Source of the DNA: CAYPYS01 sp964445715
GTDB lineage: Bacteria > Omnitrophota > Gorgyraeia > Gorgyraeales > Gorgyraeaceae
Reading direction: 5' to 3'
Assembly (NCBI GenBank): GCA_964445715.1
Contig: CAYULJ010000057.1
Location: 1-10,762 of the forward strand
DNA: 10,762 nt
This document shows, piece by piece, positions 5,873-10,762 of the stretch (positions are counted from its first letter, which is position 1; every line of letters starts with the position of its first letter). A model generated the notes under the pieces. It saw nothing but the letters and a program-made list of their open reading frames with translations. It had not been told where the DNA came from and ran no database searches. The translations under genes and the position numbers were made by a program.

Positions 5873-6727
5873 TTAAATATTTTCCTTATACTTATCCAGT
5901 CCTACCCTATCCAATGTCTCCCTGAATCTTTCGCCCTTATTGCCAAATTTTTTGTAAAATTCCAATGTCTTCTCTATGATCTGGAATACCTTTTCTTCTG
6001 TCTCTACAAAATTAAAGACCTTTATGCCGAGTTTTGGAAATTTGCCCATCTTGCCTCCGACAAAAATGCTGTAGCCTTCCTGTCTTTTTTGCCATGCGCT
6101 TGTCGGGCAAGAAAATACACAGTCTCCGCAGCCAATGCACTTATCTGCATTAAACACTATTTTTTCACTGTCTTTATCAACAACTATTGCGTCCACTGGG
6201 CAGACTTCAGCACATAACCCACAATAATTACATTTATCCCTTATGAATTTCTTTTTTAATCTTCCCAATATACCTAAATCATTTTCATGTGGTTTTATAC
6301 ATGCATTTGGACAACCAGTGATTCCTATTTTAAATTTATGAGGGTGGCCTCCTATGCCAAAATATTTTTTGTCAATCTCTTGAGCCAATGAAAGACAATC
6401 TATCAGACCATGACTGCATTCCTTGCCCTGGCATGCAGTAACTGTCCTTACCCTCTGTCCGCATGCGCCCATCTGGAGCTCTACCTTAGCCAACTCTTCT
6501 TTTACCTTTTCAAAGTCCTTAAAGTTTACGTTCGGGATCTCTATACCCTGCCTTGTAGTAAGATGTATATAACCCTTGCCGAATTTATTGGCAATCTCTG
6601 AAAGTTTTACAAGCTGCGCAGACTTGATAAAGCCGCCCACTATGCGCAGGCGAAGAGAAAATATATCCTTCTCCTTTTGCTTCATCAGCCCTCCGCTTTT
6701 CAGTTCCTTAATATCATAATCTGGCAT
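5873..6727 (-). CDS. Small siroheme-type sulfite/nitrite reductase with two [4Fe-4S] ferredoxin clusters
   Basis: A 284-residue, single-module member of the nitrite/sulfite reductase family, predicted to reduce sulfite to sulfide in the cytoplasm. Residues 15-85 form the ferredoxin-like half domain (IHLTTRQGIEIPNV). Residues 95-155 hold the siroheme/[4Fe-4S] motif: C99-x4-C104 and C139-x3-C143 in GITGCPNACIKPHENDLG. A two-cluster ferredoxin domain follows, C166/C169/C172/C176 and C197/C200/C203/C207. The usual first motif is C-x5-C, so one residue is missing. Size and layout resemble the small reductases of anaerobes (AsrC or Dsr-LP type) rather than assimilatory CysI. The start ATG takes its SD (GAGGG, seven-base spacer) from a dispersed repeat. 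Upstream is the CysK fusion, a consumer of sulfide. The substrate is inferred from context; nitrite cannot be excluded. Confidence 0.85.
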   Translation of the reverse strand: MPDYDIKELKSGGLMKQKEKDIFSLRLRIVGGFIKSAQLVKLSEIANKFGKGYIHLTTRQGIEIPNVNFKDFEKVKEELAKVELQMGACGQRVRTVTACQGKECSHGLIDCLSLAQEIDKKYFGIGGHPHKFKIGITGCPNACIKPHENDLGILGRLKKKFIRDKCNYCGLCAEVCPVDAIVVDKDSEKIVFNADKCIGCGDCVFSCPTSAWQKRQEGYSIFVGGKMGKFPKLGIKVFNFVETEEKVFQIIEKTLEFYKKFGNKGERFRETLDRVGLDKYKENI

Positions 6728-6730
6728 ATG

Positions 6731-6774
6731 CTCACCCTCTCACCCTAACCCTCTCTCCAACAGGGAAAGGGGAT
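6731..6774. repeat. CCCTCTCACCCTAACCC-type dispersed intergenic repeat
   Basis: The 50-bp gap between the CysK fusion and the reductase consists of CTCACCCTCTCACCCTAACC (6731-6750), CTCTCTCC and then a GGGAAAGGGG stretch. This matches a widespread intergenic repeat of the form CCCTCACCCTAACCCTCTCCC plus a GGGAGAGGG arm, known by pattern from many bacterial genomes. The two arms form an imperfect short stem. On the minus strand the repeat end reads GAGGGTGAG and supplies the SD of the reductase gene. Confidence 0.7.
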
Positions 6775-6777
6775 TAT

Positions 6778-7911
6778 TTAAGCGTCGAAATATTGCTCCA
6801 TTGAAAAATATCGCTCGCCTGTATCAGGCAAGACCACGACTATTTTCTTTCCTTTTCCTAGATCCTTGGCTACTTTAATAGCTGCCCAAGCTGCAGCGCC
6901 TGCTGATATGCCGACAAATAATCCTTCTTCTCTGGCCAATCTCTGCGAAGCCTTAAATGCATCAGCGTCATCTACTTGAATTATCTCATCAATTACTTTG
7001 CGATTTAAAATATCAGGCACAAAACCTGCGCCAATCCCCTGTATCTTATGTGGGCCTGGTTCTTTTCCAGATAATACAGCGCTCGACGCTGGCTCAATAG
7101 CCACCACCTTTATGCCTGGGTTATGCTTTTTTAAAACCTCTCCTACCCCTGTTATAGTGCCGCCTGTGCCTATGCCTGCGACAAACGCATCCAGTTTCCC
7201 GTCACTAGCATCCAATATCTCCCTGGCAGTCGTCTCTCGATGGATCTTTGGATTTGCAGGATTTTTAAACTGCTGCGGCATAAAACTATTCGGCGTCTCT
7301 TTGATAAGCTCTTCTGCCTTTTTAATCGCGCCTCGCATGCCTTCTTCGCCTGGCGTAAGCACTACCTCTGCGCCATAAGATTTCAGTATATAGGTCCGTT
7401 CTACACTCATGGTCTCAGGCATTGTAAGTATGCATCTATACCCCCTGGCAGCAGAAATCATTGCCAGGCCTATGCCAGTGTTTCCACTAGTGGGTTCGAT
7501 TATGGTTGAACCATTCTTAAGATCCCCTTTTTTCTCAGCATCTTCAATCATAGAAAGACATATCCTGTCCTTTACGCTTCCGCCGGGATTAAATGATTCG
7601 AGTTTTGCAAAGATTAAAGCCGTATCCGGCCCGGTTATCTTATTTAGTCTTACCATAGGCGTATTTCCTATCAAGTCCAAAACACTATCTGCTATCTTCT
7701 TCCCATCTCCACAGCCACCGCCCATATAATACACAAACTCCAACTTGTCATCACTCTTAAGCGAAATCCCGCTATATTTGGATTTTTCCAAAATCTTATC
7801 GTTCAACTCTACAGTAACAACCTCGGGTTTGATCTTTTTTCGTGCCAATAGTTCGGCCACGCTAATGCTGTCTTCCAACGCTTCTTTTTTGCCATTGATC
7901 AAAATATTCAT
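6778..7911 (-). CDS. cysK: ThiS-CysK fusion: sulfur-carrier domain plus cysteine synthase
   Basis: A 377-residue protein. Residues 1-66 are a ThiS/MoaD-like beta-grasp domain (MNILINGKKEALEDSISVAE ... KLEFVYYMGGG), ending in the Gly-rich tail where free ThiS would end. CGDGKK joins it to a complete CysK from about 72 (IADSVLDLIGNTPMVRL). CysK makes cysteine from O-acetylserine (or O-phosphoserine) and sulfide. Its features are PLP lysine K114 in GSVKDR, substrate loop TSGNTG (141-146), phosphate loop GTGGT (249-253) and the late Ser region GISAG. No ATG with a good SD lies at the junction, so the fusion looks real. GGGAGG lies five bases before the ATG and overlaps the hemL stop, two bases away. 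Because the diglycine is internal it cannot become a thiocarboxylate unless cleaved. The ThiS part may instead dock the adenylyltransferase or sulfur donors. Confidence 0.9.
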   Translation of the reverse strand: MNILINGKKEALEDSISVAELLARKKIKPEVVTVELNDKILEKSKYSGISLKSDDKLEFVYYMGGGCGDGKKIADSVLDLIGNTPMVRLNKITGPDTALIFAKLESFNPGGSVKDRICLSMIEDAEKKGDLKNGSTIIEPTSGNTGIGLAMISAARGYRCILTMPETMSVERTYILKSYGAEVVLTPGEEGMRGAIKKAEELIKETPNSFMPQQFKNPANPKIHRETTAREILDASDGKLDAFVAGIGTGGTITGVGEVLKKHNPGIKVVAIEPASSAVLSGKEPGPHKIQGIGAGFVPDILNRKVIDEIIQVDDADAFKASQRLAREEGLFVGISAGAAAWAAIKVAKDLGKGKKIVVVLPDTGERYFSMEQYFDA

Positions 7912-7913
7912 TT

Positions 7914-9158
7914 CTACCTCCCTAAAAATTTTAATGTTTCATCGATTACGCTTATAGTCCTCTCTATATCCTCATCGTTATGCGCGATGGATACAAAATC
8001 AGCCTCTCCTCCAGATGGAGAGAAATAAACTCCCTTTTTCAATAGGCCATGAAAGAATCTCTTGAATAAATTCGAGTCCTGCCCGTTATCTCCAAAGAAT
8101 ACACTAAACATAGAGCCGATGTAGCTGGTTCTCAGTTTTATGCCATAGGCATTTGCGCTAGATATAACCCCATCGCACAGTCTCTTTGTCTTTGCTTCCA
8201 GTTCAGCGTACGGATTTTTTTCTTTTAATATATTTAAGGTAGTGATCCCTGCTGTAACTGCAACTGGATTACCAGATAATGTGCCTGCTTGATACACATC
8301 TCCTTTTGGCACTAAAAGATCCATTATCTCTTTTCTCCCGCCAAATGCGCCGACAGGCAAACCTCCGCCAATAATTTTTCCTAAACACGTGAGATCTGGT
8401 TTTATCCTAAAAAATCCCTGCGCTCCGCTGTATGAAATCCTGAATCCAGTAATGACTTCATCAAAAATTAAAACCGCGTTTAGCCTATCGCTGATCTTAC
8501 GCAAGCCTTCCAAGAAACCTAGCTCAGGTAACTTCACTCCGCAATTTCCAGCAACTGGCTCAACTATTATTGCAGCTAAATCATCCTTGTGCGCCTCAGC
8601 TGCGCCTAAAACAGCGCCTATATCATTATACGGGACTACGATTGTGTGCTTCTTAAAATCCTCTGGCACACCAGCGCAATCCAAAAGATAATCTGCATGA
8701 CCATGATATGAGCCTTGAAATTTTATAATCTTGTCCTTGCCTGTATATGCCCTTGCCAGCCTTACTGCGCCCATGACTGCTTCTGTGCCTGAATTTGTAA
8801 GTCTTACTTTTTCAATCGAGGGGATAGCCCCTGTAATAAGCCTTGCTAATTTTATTTCCAACTCGGTGGCTGCGCCAAAACTTGTGCCGTTCTTTATGGC
8901 TTGGGACACGGATTCTGTAACTTTAGGATAAGCGTGACCCAAGATCAAAGCCCCCCAGGAAAGACAGTAATCAATAAATTCTTCCCCGCATTCACTATAG
9001 ATATTAGAGCCATATGCCTTCTCTACAAAGACAGGGCTTCCGCCTACAGCCTTAAAAGAGCGGACGGGGCTGTTTACGCCGCCAGGAATGAGCTTTTTAG
9101 CTTCACTAAAAAGTTCGTTGTTTGTGAATCGTGAATCGTGAATCGTTATTTTAGCCAT
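7914..9158 (-). CDS. hemL: Glutamate-1-semialdehyde 2,1-aminomutase
   Basis: A 414-residue class III aminotransferase-fold PLP enzyme that converts glutamate-1-semialdehyde to 5-aminolevulinate, the C5 route to tetrapyrroles. It shows the family start ELFSEAKKLIPGGVNSPVRSF, TNSGTEAVMGAVRLAR, GSYHGHADYLL, FDEVITGFR and the PLP-lysine block CLGKIIGGGLPVGAFGGR (K261). Length is close to the usual 425-430. An in-frame start at 9179 would add seven residues, but AAAGGA precedes the ATG at 9156-9158. Residues about 4-13 (ITIHDSRFTN) are encoded by a 7-bp tandem repeat and are not part of the conserved domain. The start overlaps the hemB stop by 13 nt. Together with hemB and HemD it makes the uroporphyrinogen III needed for siroheme in the downstream reductase. 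Confidence 0.96.
   Translation of the reverse strand: MAKITIHDSRFTNNELFSEAKKLIPGGVNSPVRSFKAVGGSPVFVEKAYGSNIYSECGEEFIDYCLSWGALILGHAYPKVTESVSQAIKNGTSFGAATELEIKLARLITGAIPSIEKVRLTNSGTEAVMGAVRLARAYTGKDKIIKFQGSYHGHADYLLDCAGVPEDFKKHTIVVPYNDIGAVLGAAEAHKDDLAAIIVEPVAGNCGVKLPELGFLEGLRKISDRLNAVLIFDEVITGFRISYSGAQGFFRIKPDLTCLGKIIGGGLPVGAFGGRKEIMDLLVPKGDVYQAGTLSGNPVAVTAGITTLNILKEKNPYAELEAKTKRLCDGVISSANAYGIKLRTSYIGSMFSVFFGDNGQDSNLFKRFFHGLLKKGVYFSPSGGEADFVSIAHNDEDIERTISVIDETLKFLGR
9124..9146. repeat. Heptanucleotide tandem repeat at the hemB/hemL junction (3.3 copies)
   Basis: GTGAATC occurs at 9124-9130, 9131-9137 and 9138-9144, plus GT. It lies wholly within the hemL N-terminal codons and reaches the first base of the hemB TAA complement. 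Seven-bp periodicity gives three different reading phases and thus the varied residues TIHDSRFT. It resembles the short tandem heptamer repeats (STRR) of filamentous cyanobacteria in form only. Confidence 0.85.
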
Positions 9159-10129
9159 TTTGCTGCATCCTTTGCCCAATATGTGATGATAAAATCTGCA
9201 CCAGCCCTTTTTATGCTAGTTAAAATCTCTAATACCAATTCCTTTTCCATTCCTCGTCGTTCGTCGTTCGTCGTTCGTCGTTCGCAATAGTCCTTTACCA
9301 TACTATATTCCCCGCTCACATTATACGCGGCTATTGGTGCATTAAACTTCTCTTTTGCCCGATAAATAACATCGAGATAAGAAAGCGCTGGCTTTACCAT
9401 TACAATATCAGCGCCTTCTTCAATATCCCGGCCTATCTCTCTCAAGGCTTCTTCTGAATTCCTAAAGTCCATCTGATAGGTCTTTCTGTCACTAAACTGT
9501 AGACTGGAATCAAGCGCCTCTCTAAAAGGTCCATAAAAATTAGACGCGTATTTAGCTGAATAAGCGAGTATACCTACATTTTTGAATCCATTTTTATCCA
9601 GATTCTCTCTAATCGATCTTACCTGGCCATCCATCATTGCAGACGGCGCTACCAAGTCAGCCCCAGATCCAGCATGTGATAAGGCTATCTTAGATAAAAC
9701 CTTTAGAGTCGAATCATTGTCTACACCCTTACCATTCAGTATTCCACAATGACCATGTGATGTATAGCCGCAGAGACAGACGTCTGTTATTACGATTATG
9801 TCTTTAAATTCTTTTTTTATGGCCTTTGTTGCCTTTTGAACAATTCCATTCTTTTTATACGCCTCAAAGCCTACATTATCTTTTGATCTAGGGATGCCGA
9901 ATAAAAGAATAGATTTGATACCCTTTTTTCTTGCATCAGATATATCCTTAAGCAATCTATCGACTGACAAATGACTAATACCAGACAGAGACTTAATAGC
10001 CCTACTTATGGCTTTTCCTTCTACGACAAAGTAAGGCAGGATAAGATCTTTTGGCCTTAGCAGGGTCTCATTAATCCAGTCTCTCGCAACGCTATTCTTT
10101 CTCAATCTACTCAATCTAACAATTGGCAT
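9146..10129 (-). CDS. hemB: Porphobilinogen synthase (delta-aminolevulinate dehydratase)
   Basis: A 327-residue enzyme that condenses two 5-aminolevulinates into porphobilinogen. Zinc ligands C118, C120 and C128 lie in DVCLCGYTSHGHCG, marking the Zn-dependent type. The Schiff-base lysines are K193 (ILAYSAKYASNFYGPFREA) and K246 (MVKPALSYLD); NVSGEYSMV and TSIKRAGADFIITYWAK complete the family pattern. A longer in-frame start at 10165 is rejected: the ATG at 10127-10129 has GAGAGG seven bases upstream and gives the normal N-terminus (MPIVRLSRLRKN). Residues about 283-292 (ERRTTNDERR) come from a 7-bp tandem repeat and lengthen a surface loop by roughly six residues against the usual form, recalled from the family. 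It overlaps hemD by 19 nt and hemL by 13 nt. Confidence 0.96.
   Translation of the reverse strand: MPIVRLSRLRKNSVARDWINETLLRPKDLILPYFVVEGKAISRAIKSLSGISHLSVDRLLKDISDARKKGIKSILLFGIPRSKDNVGFEAYKKNGIVQKATKAIKKEFKDIIVITDVCLCGYTSHGHCGILNGKGVDNDSTLKVLSKIALSHAGSGADLVAPSAMMDGQVRSIRENLDKNGFKNVGILAYSAKYASNFYGPFREALDSSLQFSDRKTYQMDFRNSEEALREIGRDIEEGADIVMVKPALSYLDVIYRAKEKFNAPIAAYNVSGEYSMVKDYCERRTTNDERRGMEKELVLEILTSIKRAGADFIITYWAKDAAKWLK
9254..9284. repeat. Heptanucleotide tandem repeat inside hemB (4.4 copies)
   Basis: TCGTCGT occurs four times in a row (9254-9281) followed by TCG. It is read in the hemB frame on the minus strand as ERRTTNDERR, keeping the frame open. It differs in sequence from the repeat at the hemB/hemL junction but has the same 7-bp unit length; the two lie about 110 bp apart. 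Confidence 0.9.
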
Positions 10130-10762
10130 CTTTTTGCCTCTCTTAATGTCACATCGCCTATGCACTCTATCTTTACATTCCCTGGCAGACTTCTATATCT
10201 TTTCTTAAAATTCCTAACTGTAGAAGGGCTAGTGAACATAATTTCATCAAAATTATTTAAATCCAAATCCGGCAGGTCTCTAGCAATCCTATTTTTATAC
10301 GCAAATGATGTTGTTACGACTGCGCCGAGTCTCTGAAACGCCTTTTCTAGGCCTTTATCAGAGATATTAGAACGCGGCAAGAATATTCTCTTTCCCTTAA
10401 GATCTATTTTTTTAAACTCCTCTATCAACCCTTCCGAAGATTCCCTCTTAGGAACTAAATCCGCTGATATTCCGAAATCACTTAGTCTCTTGTCTGTAGA
10501 ATTTCCTACGGCTGCGATTTTGATATTGCCAAGCGCCCTGGAATCACGACCGATTTTCTTGAGCCTTTTGAAAAAATATTCCACACCATAGCGGCTTGCA
10601 AAGATTATCCAATCAAATCTGTTGATCTTTTTCAAACGAGCATCGAATTCCCTGTAGTCCTCAAGCGGCTCTATATTGATCAGAGGCAAATGATAATAAG
10701 TCCCATTTGTAAAAAACCTCTCTTCGGACAAGCCTGTAAATAAAACCTTCTTATTTTTTCTG
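10111..10762 (-). CDS. hemD: Uroporphyrinogen III synthase (HemD) domain, 5' end beyond window
   Basis: 216 residues are visible. HemD closes and inverts ring D of hydroxymethylbilane to give uroporphyrinogen III. The frame stays open to the right edge, and KKVLFTGLS just upstream of a TTG at 10731 is the normal beginning of the HemD domain, so that TTG is not the start. The protein may be a CobA-HemD fusion (methyltransferase part beyond the edge), common in anaerobes, but this is not visible. Family blocks: DWIIFASRYGVEYFF, IKIAAVGNSTDKRLSDFGI, KRIFLPRSNISDKGL, DEIMFTSPSTVRNF and IECIGDVTLREAK. The protein ends only six residues after that last block, about 20-25 residues earlier than usual, and the end overlaps the hemB start. 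Neither other frame continues the domain. HemD is poorly conserved, so the short tail may be tolerated. Confidence 0.9.
   Translation of the reverse strand, partial: RKNKKVLFTGLSEERFFTNGTYYHLPLINIEPLEDYREFDARLKKINRFDWIIFASRYGVEYFFKRLKKIGRDSRALGNIKIAAVGNSTDKRLSDFGISADLVPKRESSEGLIEEFKKIDLKGKRIFLPRSNISDKGLEKAFQRLGAVVTTSFAYKNRIARDLPDLDLNNFDEIMFTSPSTVRNFKKRYRSLPGNVKIECIGDVTLREAKRCQLLD
10137..10142 (-). promoter_or_regulatory. SD (GAGAGG) that sets the hemB start
   Basis: On the minus strand GAGAGG is followed by a seven-base spacer and the ATG at 10129. It lies inside the last codons of hemD. It supports the 327-residue start over an upstream in-frame ATG at 10165. Confidence 0.75.

Noticed and set aside
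6725..6780. Riboswitch or leader upstream of the reductase
   Set aside because: The gap is only 50 bp and is fully explained by a common dispersed repeat.
225..9134. Plus-strand reading frames of 60-130 codons, for example at 765-1070, 1233-1592, 4433-4759, 6998-7378 and 7409-7729
   Set aside because: They lie opposite well-recognised minus-strand genes, have no domain likeness, and their composition is that of an antisense shadow.
9159..9179. Longer hemL start at 9179
   Set aside because: It adds seven residues from inside hemB without a better SD than the AAAGGA before the ATG at 9158.
9124..9284. CRISPR array
   Set aside because: The units are 7 bp and contiguous, with no spacers, and they lie inside coding sequence.
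10130..10165. Longer hemB start at 10165
   Set aside because: The extension lies inside hemD, lacks family similarity, and the downstream ATG has a good SD and the normal HemB beginning.
10731..10762. TTG at 10731 as the hemD start
   Set aside because: The frame is open to the window edge and the residues before the TTG (KKVLFTG) are the conserved first strand of HemD, so the true start lies outside.
1..10762. tRNA or rRNA genes
   Set aside because: No cloverleaf-like or rRNA-like stretch was recognised in the spacers, and the remaining sequence is coding.

Overview
All genes read on the minus strand, so the biology runs from right to left. The window looks like one long, tightly packed gene string from an anaerobic bacterium. 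Gene order and the many Fe-S and thiol enzymes suggest an uncultivated lineage such as Omnitrophota or a related group, but nothing here fixes the taxonomy (low confidence, inference only). Junctions between genes are typically stop/start overlaps or gaps of 2-10 nt with good Shine-Dalgarno (SD) sequences. The exceptions are four spacers, and each of those is filled by repeat DNA.

Right part (10762 to 7914), tetrapyrrole genes: the 3' part of a HemD (uroporphyrinogen III synthase) domain that runs off the right edge, then hemB (porphobilinogen synthase) and hemL (glutamate-1-semialdehyde aminomutase). Seven-bp tandem repeats sit inside the coding sequence of hemB and at the hemB/hemL junction.

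Middle part (7911 to 2675), reductive sulfur assimilation: a ThiS-CysK fusion, a small siroheme-type sulfite reductase with two [4Fe-4S] ferredoxin clusters, a TusA-family protein, a zinc-ribbon threonine-synthase-like PLP enzyme, a CysO/MoaD-like sulfur carrier ending Gly-Gly-Ala-Glu, a MoeB/ThiF adenylyltransferase and a stand-alone NIL-domain protein. A plausible reading is that tetrapyrrole genes supply siroheme, the reductase makes sulfide, MoeB activates the carrier as a protein thiocarboxylate, and a PLP enzyme passes sulfur to an amino-acid acceptor. This resembles the CysO/CysM/Mec route of mycobacteria and the HcyS/HcyF/HcyD route of Wolinella. No JAMM protease, which would have to remove the carrier's Ala-Glu tail, lies in this window.

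Left part (2682 to 1), sensing: a PhnD-family solute-binding lipoprotein, a HAMP histidine kinase of the NarX/HisKA_3 type and the N-terminal part of a NarL-type response regulator. No ABC permease or ATPase is present, so the lipoprotein may work as a sensor partner.

Non-coding structure: a ~178-bp palindromic element (1575-1752), a ~290-bp palindromic element (4024-4313), a second copy of the first element's core palindrome (about 5809-5856), and a CCCTCTCACCCTAACCC-type repeat (6731-6774) that supplies the SD of the sulfite reductase gene. Plus-strand reading frames in the window are shadows of the minus-strand genes.
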